The notes beneath the pieces were generated by a model, which worked only from the letters and a program-made list of their open reading frames with translations, was not told the origin of the DNA and ran no database searches. Below, in pieces: positions 1 to 5,983 of a DNA stretch of 6,700 bases. The DNA is taken from NCBI GenBank assembly GCA_026985775.1, contig JALSPV010000129.1:1-6700 (forward strand), written 5' to 3'. The stretch comes from Candidatus Aenigmatarchaeota archaeon. Its GTDB lineage: Archaea; Aenigmatarchaeota; Aenigmatarchaeia; Aenigmatarchaeales; SZUA-1535. The position numbers and the translations under genes are program-made. The first letter of the stretch is position 1, and the number at the start of each line of letters is the position of its first letter.

Positions 1-517
1 TAAGGCTAACGCCAAAGTTGTGCACTGCCCTGCAAGCAACATGAAGCTTGCAACAGGAGGAGCCTTCCCATTCCGCGAATATAAAGAAAACGGTGTAACA
101 ATCTCTCTCGGCACAGATGGTGCTTGTTCGAATAATTGTTTGGATATGTTTCGGGAGATGAAGTTTGCCGCCTTACTTCAAAAATGGTTCAGATGGAATG
201 GAGCTGAAGTAAATGCACAGGAAATTCTTGACACAGCAACAATAAATCCAGCAAAAGCATTTGGATTAAATTCTGGAAGTATAGAAAAAGGGAAGGAAGC
301 AAACCTAATATTGCTAAATTTAAATCACTACTCTCTCCGCCCCGAAAGGAATGTTCTTTCGAACATAGTTTACTCTGCTACGGGAAATTGCGTAAGCGAG
401 CTAATAGTTGCTGGAAAGTTTGTAGTAAGAGAAGAAAAACTTATTAATGCAGATGAGGAAAAAATCATAGAAAAGCTTGAAAAAGCCGTTGAAGATTTAC
501 TGGGTGAGGAAGAGTGA
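1..517 (+). CDS. mtaD: MTA/SAH-type nucleoside deaminase (amidohydrolase), 3' part only
   Basis: The frame is open from the left edge (first full codon at 2) to TGA at 515-517, so the N-terminal half of a roughly 420-residue metal-dependent amidohydrolase is missing. Numbering from the codon at 2, the visible part has HCPASNMKLATGG (H8 onward) and LGTDGACSNNCLDMFREMK (from L36). These are signatures of the S-adenosylhomocysteine / 5'-methylthioadenosine deaminase family (COG0402). Asp39 matches the metal-binding Asp and His8 the active-site His of the family. Later come the usual ATxNPAKAFGL-type helix and the GSIEKGKEANLILL strand that closes the composite beta-domain. Known members deaminate MTA, SAH or 5'-deoxyadenosine to inosine forms in methyl-cycle and purine salvage. 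Which substrate applies here cannot be told from a fragment. The GTG at 20 is internal, not a start. The next gene overlaps it by 4 nt. Confidence 0.88.
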   Translation, partial: KANAKVVHCPASNMKLATGGAFPFREYKENGVTISLGTDGACSNNCLDMFREMKFAALLQKWFRWNGAEVNAQEILDTATINPAKAFGLNSGSIEKGKEANLILLNLNHYSLRPERNVLSNIVYSATGNCVSELIVAGKFVVREEKLINADEEKIIEKLEKAVEDLLGEEE

Positions 518-1002
518 AAAAGGAATATGTACTTCCAATGGATAAAGCAACAAAAATTCTTACATTTTTCGCAATATTTTTGGCTGTGTTTGTTTTTGCG
601 TTCGTTTTCTTTTCCATTCGAAATTTTTTAATAAGTGTTGGGATTTTGACCTTTCTTTTTGCGATCTACTTTTTATGCTTTTTATTCACCCCATTAAAAG
701 TTATCGTTGACGAGAAAGGGATAAAAATTAAAAAACGTGTTGGAAGTGTATTTATTCCGTTCTCGGAAGTGAAAAACGCTTCTGTTACTGAATTTCAAGG
801 AATAAGGATTTTCGGTTTAAGTGGGCTTTTCGGTTTTTTCGGTTTATTTTACATCAAATCACATGGAAAAGTTTGGGTATATTCAAGAAGTAGGAAAAAG
901 CTTGTTTTACTGGAAACCAGAAATAGGAAAATCGGAATAGGAATAAGTGAAAGTGAAGCAGAAGAATTTCTCAAAAATGTTAAAGAAAATCTTAAAGAGT
1001 GA
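514..1002 (+). CDS. Membrane protein with two TM helices and a bPH_5/PH-like domain
   Basis: This 162-residue protein starts at GTG 514, which overlaps the TGA of the deaminase gene (GTGA); a GGTGAGGAAGAG stretch lies just upstream. Residues about 14-34 and 38-58 are two strongly hydrophobic helices separated by a short Arg-Asn turn, a hairpin that would place both ends on the same side. Residues about 62-160 look like a bacterial-type pleckstrin-homology fold: VDEKGIKIK, then RIFGLSGLFGFFG (98-110), then KVWVYSRSRKKLVLLET and a final ISESEAEEFLKN helix. The FGxxGLFGxFG block is what I associate with Pfam bPH_5. The function of such proteins is generally unknown; they are thought to be membrane-anchored scaffolds. 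The overlap implies co-transcription with the deaminase, but no functional link is evident. The family call is from memory of the motif, hence moderate confidence in function and high confidence in the gene. Confidence 0.8.
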   Translation: MKKEYVLPMDKATKILTFFAIFLAVFVFAFVFFSIRNFLISVGILTFLFAIYFLCFLFTPLKVIVDEKGIKIKKRVGSVFIPFSEVKNASVTEFQGIRIFGLSGLFGFFGLFYIKSHGKVWVYSRSRKKLVLLETRNRKIGIGISESEAEEFLKNVKENLKE

Positions 1003-1014
1003 AGGCTGAAAAGC

Positions 1015-1677
1015 ATGCACGCAATAGCAATTGTTTCTGGTGGGAAGGATTCGATTTATGCATTTTACTTAATGCTTCAACAAGGGTTTGAAACAAATAG
1101 ATGGGTTACATTTGTTCCACAAATAAAAGAAAGTTATATGCTTCACGGCATAAATACAGAATTTGTTTCCTTTCAGGCAGAATTGAGCAATGTTAGTCAC
1201 AGCAAAATATTTGTTTCGGGCGAAAAAGAGGAAGAAATAGTTGAGATGCTACATTATTTGAAGCTGTTAAAGAAAAAGGAGAGGTTTAACGCTATTATTT
1301 GCGGCGCTGTTAGAAGCGAGTATCAGAAGCACAGGTTAGATATGATTTCAGAGGGACTTGGTATACCTTGTTATGCTCCGTTGTGGCATAAGAATAGTGA
1401 GAAGCTTTTACACGAAATCGTTGAGCATGGTTTTGAGTTTATTGTGGTTCATGGTGGCGAGGACTTCGAAAAATGGCTCGGTAGAAAAATTTGTAGAGAA
1501 AATGTGGATGAATTCATAGATTTTCTGAAGAGTATAGGCGCAGACATTTCTGGAGAAGGTGGAGAATATGAGACTTTCGTTGTGAAAACACCTTTCTGGA
1601 AAAAAGAAATAAGCGTTGAGGGAAAGGTTAAAAAAGAGGAAAATACAATAAGCTTTGTAATTACCCGCGTATCGTGA
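1015..1677 (+). CDS. dph6: Diphthine--ammonia ligase (Dph6 family PP-loop ATPase)
   Basis: This 220-residue protein has the PP-loop SGGKDS at residues 8-13, which binds ATP pyrophosphate. It also has [13 protein letters not shown] (97-109), PLW (122-124), WLGRKI (154-159) and the C-terminal hallmark [10 protein letters not shown] (180-189), followed by P193. That set defines the COG2102/ATP_bind_4 family, whose characterised member amidates diphthine on translation elongation factor 2 using ATP and ammonium, the last step of diphthamide synthesis. The length matches the short, single-domain archaeal form and lacks the C-terminal domains of fungal Dph6. The ATG at 1015 puts the PP-loop at the N-terminus as expected and follows the preceding stop by 12 nt containing AGGCTGAAAAGC. 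It sits directly before the L24 promoter, a translation-related neighbour. Its stop falls within the BRE/TATA region of that promoter. I saw no missing key residues. Confidence 0.9.
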   Translation: MHAIAIVSGGKDSIYAFYLMLQQGFETNRWVTFVPQIKESYMLHGINTEFVSFQAELSNVSHSKIFVSGEKEEEIVEMLHYLKLLKKKERFNAIICGAVRSEYQKHRLDMISEGLGIPCYAPLWHKNSEKLLHEIVEHGFEFIVVHGGEDFEKWLGRKICRENVDEFIDFLKSIGADISGEGGEYETFVVKTPFWKKEISVEGKVKKEENTISFVITRVS

Positions 1678-1692
1678 GAAAATATTTATAAA
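1676..1692 (+). promoter_or_regulatory. Archaeal promoter (BRE + TATA box) for the L24 ribosomal operon
   Basis: TTTATAAA at 1685-1692 is a good archaeal TATA box. The purine-rich GAGAAAA just before it (1676-1682) fits a BRE. With the usual distance of about 26 nt from the TATA centre, transcription would begin near 1715, giving a leader of about 18 nt that still includes the GGTGA site before the L24 ATG. The element partly overlaps the dph6 stop codon. It is the only clear promoter in the window. The start site is inferred, not seen. Confidence 0.72.
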
Positions 1693-1722
1693 TTTGTGTT
1701 CACAGAGTTTTCGATACTTAGT

Positions 1723-1727
1723 GGTGA
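1723..1727 (+). promoter_or_regulatory. rpl24: Ribosome binding site fixing the L24 start
   Basis: GGTGA lies 5 nt before the ATG at 1733. It decides against the in-frame TTG at 1694, which would add 13 residues (MCSQSF...) that no L24 has and would start upstream of the predicted transcript start. Confidence 0.75.
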
Positions 1728-1732
1728 AAGAA

Positions 1733-2125
1733 ATGGCTAAGGGAAAGACTAAATCAAAGCAGCCGAGGAAGCAGAGGAAGGTGCTTTACGAAGCACCTTT
1801 GCATAAGCGTCAGAAGCTTATGAGCGCAACTCTGAGCAAAGAGCTTAGAGAAAAGTTTCACAGGAGAAGCCTACCAGTTAGAAAGGGCGATGAGGTAAAA
1901 GTAATGCGCGGTGAGTTCAAGGGAAGAACAGGAAAGGTTATAAAAATTGATTTGAAAAAGCTTAGAGTTTACATAGAAGGCATTACAAGAAAGAAATCAA
2001 CCGGAGAAGAAGTTCATGTTCCAATACATCCTTCAAACCTAATGATAATAAAAGCTGATATGAACGATAAGATGAGGCAAAAGATTATAGAAAGAACCCT
2101 CGCTGCAAAGGGTGTTAAGGCATGA
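1733..2125 (+). CDS. rpl24: 50S ribosomal protein L24 (uL24)
   Basis: This is a 130-residue large-subunit protein and an early 23S rRNA-binding assembly initiator. The N-terminus is Lys/Arg-rich ([14 protein letters not shown]). The archaeal/eukaryotic motif [20 protein letters not shown] (20-39) follows, then a KOW motif from [19 protein letters not shown] (51-69), and the family-typical [17 protein letters not shown] (89-105). The C-terminal helix 110-130 is charged. ATG 1733 is chosen over the upstream TTG 1694 because of the GGTGA site and the homologous MA-K-rich start. It is the first gene of the ribosomal block. In most archaea L14 precedes it directly, but here dph6 does. Its TGA overlaps the S4e ATG (ATGA at 2122-2125), so S4e translation is probably coupled to it. 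Confidence 0.97.
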   Translation: MAKGKTKSKQPRKQRKVLYEAPLHKRQKLMSATLSKELREKFHRRSLPVRKGDEVKVMRGEFKGRTGKVIKIDLKKLRVYIEGITRKKSTGEEVHVPIHPSNLMIIKADMNDKMRQKIIERTLAAKGVKA

Positions 2126-2799
2126 GATTGAAAAGACTCGCACACCCACTTGCGAAGGCAAAAAGAAAAGGAGGGAAGTTCACTGTAAGGCCACGTGGGC
2201 CACATCCTTTAGAGCGATCTATAGCCCTTGCAACGCTTTTGCGAGATTATCTTGGATTTGTTGAAAAATACAAAGAAGCAAGAAAGGTCATAAGACAGGG
2301 TAAAATTCTTGTTGATGGGCGCATTATAAAGGATCATCGCTTTGGTGTAGGGGTTTTTGATGTTGTTGAAATACCCGATATGAACAAGTTTTACAGAATT
2401 CTCCCTGCTGGAAAAAGGCTTGTGATAAAAGAAATTTCTGAAAAGGAAAAGAACTTGAAGCTCTGCAAAATAATAGGAAAGCGTGCCGTTAAAGGAGGAA
2501 AAATTCAGTATAACCTTCATGATGGAAGAAATATTCTTGGAGAAAACACATTCAATACACAAGACTCCTTGCTCATAGAAGTTCCTTCGCAGAAAATCGT
2601 AGAGCACATTCCTCTTAAAGAAGGTGTTTTATGTTTGGCTTATGCCGGAAAAAATGCAGGAAAAATGGGAAAAGTTGTGAAAATAGAGCGCGGCTGGCGC
2701 CTCAACAGAGTGCAGATAGATACTGAAGAAGGTCTTTTCTGGGTACCATTTGAAAATATAATTCCTGTCGGGACAACACAACCTACAATAACGCTATGA
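2122..2799 (+). CDS. rps4e: 30S ribosomal protein S4e (eS4)
   Basis: This 225-residue small-subunit protein is found only in archaea and eukaryotes. Features in order are LKRLAHP (3-9), [18 protein letters not shown] (19-36), an S4-type RNA-binding region (about 38-92, with [19 protein letters not shown]), the central domain with HDGRN (133-137), and a KOW-like segment [15 protein letters not shown] (175-189). The start is an ATGA overlap with L24, with GGGTG 7 nt upstream. The family normally has some 8-10 more residues (a MGxxGxRKH-type stretch) before LKRLA. These are absent and no earlier start is plausible, so the protein is slightly N-terminally short. The stop is followed by a 12-nt gap to L5. 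Confidence 0.97.
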   Translation: MRLKRLAHPLAKAKRKGGKFTVRPRGPHPLERSIALATLLRDYLGFVEKYKEARKVIRQGKILVDGRIIKDHRFGVGVFDVVEIPDMNKFYRILPAGKRLVIKEISEKEKNLKLCKIIGKRAVKGGKIQYNLHDGRNILGENTFNTQDSLLIEVPSQKIVEHIPLKEGVLCLAYAGKNAGKMGKVVKIERGWRLNRVQIDTEEGLFWVPFENIIPVGTTQPTITL

Positions 2800-2811
2800 G
2801 GTGTGTTTTAA

Positions 2812-3342
2812 ATGACAGAAGAACAGAAGCAAGCACTTGAAGAACATCCTATGCGAGAAATAAGGATTGAAAAGGTAACTATTAACATAGGCTGTGGAGA
2901 AGGTGGAGAAAAGCTTGAAAAGGCTTTGAAACTCCTTGAAAAGCTCACAAACCAAAAACCAGTTGTTACGAAAACTCACAGGCGCACAACTTTTGGTATG
3001 GCAAAAGGCAGACCAATAGGAGCAAAAGTTACGTTAAGAAAACAAAAGGCTTATGAATTTTTGAAGAAAGCATTTGAAGCAATAGAAAACAGGCTTCCTG
3101 CAAGCGTTTTTGATGAATTTGGTAACTTTTCATTTGGAATAAAAGAATACATAGACATTCCCGGAATGAAGTTCGATCCAGAAATAGGTATATTTGGTAT
3201 GGATGTTTGCGTAACTCTTGAAAGACCTGGTTACCGCGTAAAAAGGAAAAGAATAAAAAGAAAAATTGGAAAAAAGCATTTGATAAAAAAAGAAGAAGCC
3301 ATAGAATGGGTTAAAAAAACTTTCGGGGTTGAGATAGTATGA
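2812..3342 (+). CDS. rpl5: 50S ribosomal protein L5 (uL5)
   Basis: This 176-residue protein contacts 5S rRNA and the central protuberance of the large subunit. Recognisable blocks are [21 protein letters not shown] (12-32), [18 protein letters not shown] (45-62), [10 protein letters not shown] (67-76), then [19 protein letters not shown] (108-126) and [19 protein letters not shown] (131-149). The archaeal form ends in a short basic/helical tail ([16 protein letters not shown]). GAGGTG at 2798-2803 sits 8 nt before the ATG and overlaps the S4e stop. The gene ends in an ATGA overlap with S14. No anomaly was seen. Confidence 0.98.
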   Translation: MTEEQKQALEEHPMREIRIEKVTINIGCGEGGEKLEKALKLLEKLTNQKPVVTKTHRRTTFGMAKGRPIGAKVTLRKQKAYEFLKKAFEAIENRLPASVFDEFGNFSFGIKEYIDIPGMKFDPEIGIFGMDVCVTLERPGYRVKRKRIKRKIGKKHLIKKEEAIEWVKKTFGVEIV

Positions 3343-3527
3343 GTAGAATAAAGAGAATGCAACAATTTTTGGGTGGTACACCGAAGCAGAGGACAACTGG
3401 TAAGGCAAAGTATATGTGCAGAAGATGTGGGAGATACGGTGCAGTAATAAGGAAATACGGCCTTATGTACTGCAGACAATGCTTCAGAGAAGTTGCAAGA
3501 AAAATAGGATTTAAAAAGTATAACTAA
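3339..3527 (+). CDS. rps14: 30S ribosomal protein S14 (uS14), zinc-binding type
   Basis: This 62-residue protein of the small-subunit head has an intact zinc knuckle, C27-x2-C30 and C45-x2-C48, within [20 protein letters not shown] and followed by [15 protein letters not shown], the signature of the Cys4 form. It is some residues longer at the N-terminus than the shortest archaeal versions. The ATG at 3339 is supported by the ATGA overlap with L5, though only a weak GGTTGAG site precedes it. ATG 3357 is a possible alternative with no binding site. It ends with TAA, and a 12-nt gap leads to S8. Confidence 0.96.
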   Translation: MSRIKRMQQFLGGTPKQRTTGKAKYMCRRCGRYGAVIRKYGLMYCRQCFREVARKIGFKKYN

Positions 3528-3539
3528 AGGTGAAAAGTT

Positions 3540-3926
3540 ATGATGCACGATTTGGTCTCGGATATGGCATCAACCATAACAAATGCTGAAAGAGTGGGGA
3601 AGCCCTTTGTTATTGTTAAGTATTCAAAACTCGTTATGAACATCCTAAGAGTAATGCAAAAATATGGTTACATCGGAGACATAGAATACATAGAGGATGG
3701 AAGAGGAGGAAAAATAAAAGTTGAATTGCTCGGAAGAATAAACAAATGCGGTGCTATAAGACCAAGGTTCTCTGTGAAAAAAGATGGCTATGAAAAATAT
3801 GAAAGGCGCTACTTACCTGCTGCTGAATTTGGTATACTCATAGTTACAACCTCTCAGGGTGTCATGTCCCATAAAGAGGCTATAGAAAAGGGCATCGGAG
3901 GAAAACTCCTTGTATATGTTTACTAA
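3540..3926 (+). CDS. rps8: 30S ribosomal protein S8 (uS8)
   Basis: This 128-residue protein has the usual archaeal S8 length. S8 is a primary 16S rRNA binder in the central domain, and in bacteria it represses the spc operon. Seen are [18 protein letters not shown] (4-21), [20 protein letters not shown] (51-70), GAIRPRFSV (71-79) and the C-terminal RNA-binding loop [12 protein letters not shown] (103-114), followed by [14 protein letters not shown] at 3529-3533 is 6 nt before the first of two adjacent ATG codons (3540, 3543); the first is preferred on spacing, but either is possible. Whether S8 autoregulates this operon cannot be judged, as I see no S8-site-like hairpin. Confidence 0.97.
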   Translation: MMHDLVSDMASTITNAERVGKPFVIVKYSKLVMNILRVMQKYGYIGDIEYIEDGRGGKIKVELLGRINKCGAIRPRFSVKKDGYEKYERRYLPAAEFGILIVTTSQGVMSHKEAIEKGIGGKLLVYVY

Positions 3927-3927
3927 A

Positions 3928-3932
3928 GGGTG
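3928..3932 (+). promoter_or_regulatory. rpl6: Ribosome binding site fixing the L6 start
   Basis: GGGTG lies 6 nt before ATG 3939. The in-frame GTG at 3930 falls inside this site and would give MLKMEKR. The ATG matches the start position usual for archaeal L6 relative to its IPEGVEV block. Confidence 0.65.
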
Positions 3933-3938
3933 CTGAAA

Positions 3939-4469
3939 ATGGAGAAGAGGGTAAAAATTCCAGAGGGTGTTGAAGTAAGCGTAAACGGTTTTGAGGTTTG
4001 TGTCAAAGGTGAGAAGGGCGAGCTCAAAAGAAACTTTTATTCCCAGCTCTTCAAAGATGTGATTACTATCGAAAAGAAGGATAACGAAATAATTGTGAAA
4101 AGCACAAGCGAGAGGAGAAAAGTAAAAGCCATGGTGGGTACAATAGCTGCACATATTAGAAACATGATTAAGGGCGTAACCCAAGGTTACAGATACAAGC
4201 TAAAAGCCGTTTACGTCCACTTTCCAATGACAATAGAAGTTAAAGGTAAAGAAGTTATTATCAAGAACTTCCTTGGAGAAAGAACGCCGAGAGTCGCCAA
4301 AATAGTTGGAGATGTTAGCGTAAAGGTTGAGGGTCAAGAGATAATTGTTGAAGGCATAAACAAAGAAGAAGTAGGCCAAACGGCTGCAAACCTTGAGCAG
4401 GCAACATGTGTAAAACACCTTGATAGAAGAGTGTTCCAAGACGGAATATACCTGGTGAGCAAAGAATGA
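3939..4469 (+). CDS. rpl6: 50S ribosomal protein L6 (uL6)
   Basis: This 176-residue protein lies near the sarcin-ricin loop and factor-binding site of the large subunit. It has the two tandem alpha/beta domains of the family. The first opens with VKIPEGVEVSVNGFEVCVKG (5-24) and KGELKRNF. The inter-domain stretch has HIRNMIKGVTQGYRYKLKAV (72-91). The second has VYVHFPM (91-97), then GINKEEVGQTAANLEQA (139-155) and the archaeal C-terminal DRRVFQDGIYLV (162-173). The start is taken at ATG 3939 on the GGGTG site and homologue length, not at GTG 3930. It ends in an ATGA overlap with L32e. Confidence 0.97.
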   Translation: MEKRVKIPEGVEVSVNGFEVCVKGEKGELKRNFYSQLFKDVITIEKKDNEIIVKSTSERRKVKAMVGTIAAHIRNMIKGVTQGYRYKLKAVYVHFPMTIEVKGKEVIIKNFLGERTPRVAKIVGDVSVKVEGQEIIVEGINKEEVGQTAANLEQATCVKHLDRRVFQDGIYLVSKE

Positions 4470-4870
4470 GCAGACTGGAAAGACTTTTAAGGTTAAGGAG
4501 AATACTCAAAAGGAAAAAACCAGAATTCCTTAGGCAAAATTGGTTCAGATTTAAAAAACTCGGAGAAAAATGGAGAAGACCTAAAGGAAGACACTCAAAG
4601 CTAAGAAAAAGAATAAAAGGAAAAGGTTTTGTCCCACATCCTGGTTATGGTTCACCGAAAGCTGTAAGAGGTTTACACCCTTCAGGGCTTGTTGAAGTAA
4701 GAGTATTTAACCCCTCCCAGCTTGAAGGCCTTGATCCAAAAGTCCACGCAATAAAAATAGCTTCAACTGTTGGAAGAAAAAAGAGAATTGAAATAATGAA
4801 AAAAGCCGAAGAGCTTGGTTTAAGAGTACTTAACCCATTAAAAGAGGTGCCTACTGAATGTTCCTCATGA
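4466..4870 (+). CDS. rpl32e: 50S ribosomal protein L32e (eL32)
   Basis: This 134-residue basic protein is archaeal/eukaryotic only. The diagnostic run begins at KPEFLRQNWFRFKKLGEKWR (18-37), followed by RRPKGRHSKLRKR. Then come PGYGSPKAVRGLHPSGL (59-75) and the end block AIKIASTVGRKKRIEIMKKA (95-114) with EELGLRVLNP. GGTGAG is 6 nt before the ATG, which overlaps the L6 stop. The last residues (KEVPTECSS) are encoded by bases that also carry the GAGGTG site and first codons of the small zinc-ribbon ORF, so the 3' end of this gene serves two purposes. Confidence 0.97.
   Translation: MSRLERLLRLRRILKRKKPEFLRQNWFRFKKLGEKWRRPKGRHSKLRKRIKGKGFVPHPGYGSPKAVRGLHPSGLVEVRVFNPSQLEGLDPKVHAIKIASTVGRKKRIEIMKKAEELGLRVLNPLKEVPTECSS
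4844..4849 (+). promoter_or_regulatory. Ribosome binding site inside the L32e 3' end, for the zinc-ribbon ORF
   Basis: GAGGTG lies 8 nt before ATG 4858, the same arrangement seen before L5. It supports translation of the small ORF and favours ATG 4858 over ATG 4867, from which it is 17 nt away. Confidence 0.55.
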
Positions 4871-5019
4871 TAGGAGATAGGAAGTGTCCATACTGCGGAA
4901 TAGATGGTGAAGAGTGGAAAAAAGAACCAAAGCTCTTCAAATGCCCAAACTGTAATGCAATATTCAACCACTTTGGTATCTTGATAGAAGGCGAGAAAAA
5001 AGATCAGCACATGGCGTGA
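4858..5019 (+). CDS. Small zinc-ribbon protein of unknown function, between L32e and L19e
   Basis: This 53-residue ORF fills the 145 nt or so between L32e and L19e and is not a family I can name. It starts MFLMIGDRKCPYCGIDGEEW and has C10-P-Y-C13-G and C29-P-N-C32, 15 residues apart, a rubredoxin-knuckle/zinc-ribbon layout. The tail has FNHFGILIEGEK. Acidic and basic residues balance (8 Asp/Glu, 8 Lys/Arg), unlike the strongly basic proteins around it, so it need not be an rRNA-bound core protein. Two starts are possible. ATG 4858 has GAGGTG 8 nt upstream. ATG 4867 (50 residues) makes the ATGA overlap typical of this operon. Co-translation with ribosomal proteins suggests a role in translation or ribosome assembly (inference). 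Other possibilities are an RNA-polymerase- or maturation-linked zinc ribbon. Confidence 0.8.
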   Translation: MFLMIGDRKCPYCGIDGEEWKKEPKLFKCPNCNAIFNHFGILIEGEKKDQHMA

Positions 5020-5024
5020 TGCAA

Positions 5025-5486
5025 ATGGCAACGCTAAAAGCAGTTAAGAAGCTCGCTGCAAGCATACTGAAGTGTGGTGTTACGAAAATCTGGATAGATC
5101 CTGAAAAGATTGAAGAAGCTGAAAAAGCCATTACTAGGGAGGATGTGAGAAAACTAATAGAGAAGGGTGTGATTAAAAAGAAAGAAGAAGAAAAAGAAAG
5201 ACATCCAGAAGCAAAGAAAAAGCAGCTCCAGAAAAAGAAAGGAAGGAGGCGTGGTCCAGGAAGCAGGAAAGGTACAAGAGGTGCAAGAGAAGGAGAAAAA
5301 ACGGAATGGCTTAGAAAGGTGAGAGCACAGAGAAGACTTATAAAAATTTTGCGAGATAAGGGTGTAATCGATAGGAGAACTTACAGAAAAATTTACCTCA
5401 TGATTAAAGGAGGTGCATTTAAAAGCAAAAAACACCTGCTCACATACCTTAAAGATCATGAGCTCCTGAAGGAGGAGGCCAAATGA
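5025..5486 (+). CDS. rpl19e: 50S ribosomal protein L19e (eL19)
   Basis: This 153-residue, highly basic, mostly helical protein is archaeal/eukaryotic only. It shows [20 protein letters not shown] (8-27) and [13 protein letters not shown], then the rRNA-contacting loop [18 protein letters not shown] (71-88). After that come [19 protein letters not shown] (95-113) and [18 protein letters not shown] (115-132), ending in YLKDHELL. Start choice: ATG 5025 gives an N-terminus ([12 protein letters not shown]) in register with archaeal homologues and has GCGTGAT just upstream. GTG 5016 and ATG 5019 are in frame and overlap the zinc-ribbon stop, so three extra residues cannot be excluded. It ends in an ATGA overlap with L18. 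Confidence 0.95.
   Translation: MATLKAVKKLAASILKCGVTKIWIDPEKIEEAEKAITREDVRKLIEKGVIKKKEEEKERHPEAKKKQLQKKKGRRRGPGSRKGTRGAREGEKTEWLRKVRAQRRLIKILRDKGVIDRRTYRKIYLMIKGGAFKSKKHLLTYLKDHELLKEEAK
5471..5478 (+). promoter_or_regulatory. rpl18: Strong Shine-Dalgarno site before L18
   Basis: GGAGGAGG inside the last codons of L19e lies 4 nt before ATG 5483 (7 nt counting the first GGAGG). It is the richest binding site of the operon and confirms the ATGA-overlap start of L18. Confidence 0.7.
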
Positions 5487-5983
5487 AAAAGGGATATGTT
5501 GTTCCTCACAGAAGGAGAAGAGAGAAGAGAACAAACTACAGAAAAAGACTAAAACTGCTTAAATCTGGAAAGATTAGAGTAGTTGTTAGAAAATCCTTAA
5601 AGCATATGCGCGTGCAGTTCATAAAATACAACGAAAAAGGAGATGAAACCATTGTCCAGGCATTTTCCAAAGAGCTTGTAAAGTACGGGTGGAAACATTA
5701 CTGTGGAAATGTTCCTGCAGCTTACTTAACAGGCCTCCTTGCTGGCCTGAAGGCGAAGAAAGCCGGAATAACTGAAGGTATTTTAGATATAGGTCTGCAG
5801 CACTCTACAAAGGGCGGTAGAATATACGCAGCTCTAAAGGGTGTACTTGACGCAGGTATTCATGTTCCTCACTCATCTGAAATACTTCCCTCAGAAGACA
5901 GAATATTTGGCAAACACATTTCACCTGAGATGGAAAAGGATATTAAAGATGTGGTAGAAAAAATAAGGGGTGTTTTCAAATGA
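5483..5983 (+). CDS. rpl18: 50S ribosomal protein L18 (uL18)
   Basis: This 166-residue 5S rRNA-binding protein of the central protuberance works with L5 encoded upstream. Basic N-terminus: [20 protein letters not shown] (10-29), then [17 protein letters not shown] (31-47). The core has [20 protein letters not shown] (75-94) and DIGL (102-105), and the archaeal block is [20 protein letters not shown] (111-130) followed by EDRIFGKHI (138-146). Archaeal L18 is often some 20-30 residues longer, with a further C-terminal helix; here it stops soon after one helix ([14 protein letters not shown]). The ATGA overlap with S5 shows this is the natural end and not a frameshift. Confidence 0.97.
   Translation: MKKGYVVPHRRRREKRTNYRKRLKLLKSGKIRVVVRKSLKHMRVQFIKYNEKGDETIVQAFSKELVKYGWKHYCGNVPAAYLTGLLAGLKAKKAGITEGILDIGLQHSTKGGRIYAALKGVLDAGIHVPHSSEILPSEDRIFGKHISPEMEKDIKDVVEKIRGVFK

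Noticed and set aside
1693..1711. T-containing stretches after dph6 as a transcription terminator
   Set aside because: No run of five or more T and no hairpin; the region is better explained as the L24 promoter and leader.
1669..1717. Inverted repeat GTATCG (1669-1674) / CGATAC (1712-1717) flanking the TATA box, as an operator or hairpin
   Set aside because: Only 6 bp with a 37-nt A+T-rich loop; a match of this size within a 50-nt region is fairly likely by chance and the arms are not extended.
1694..1732. TTG at 1694 as an upstream start for L24
   Set aside because: It has no binding site, lies upstream of the predicted transcript start, and the added residues do not resemble any L24; ATG 1733 has GGTGA at 5 nt.
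3509..3524. ATTTAAAAAGTATAAC at the end of S14 as a promoter for S8
   Set aside because: Poor TATA match with no BRE; a start about 26 nt downstream would fall at or after the S8 ATG and remove its GGTGA site.
3540..3926. An S8 or L18/L5 autoregulatory hairpin in the operon
   Set aside because: No convincing structured leader was found; the transcript leader before L24 is too short and gene junctions are nearly all overlaps.
5338..5350. TTATAAAAATTTT inside L19e as an internal promoter for L18
   Set aside because: It is explained by Leu-Ile-Lys-Ile-Leu codons in A+T-rich coding DNA, lies about 140 nt from the L18 start, and L18 is tightly coupled to L19e. A similar string occurs in L24 near 1938 with no gene start nearby.
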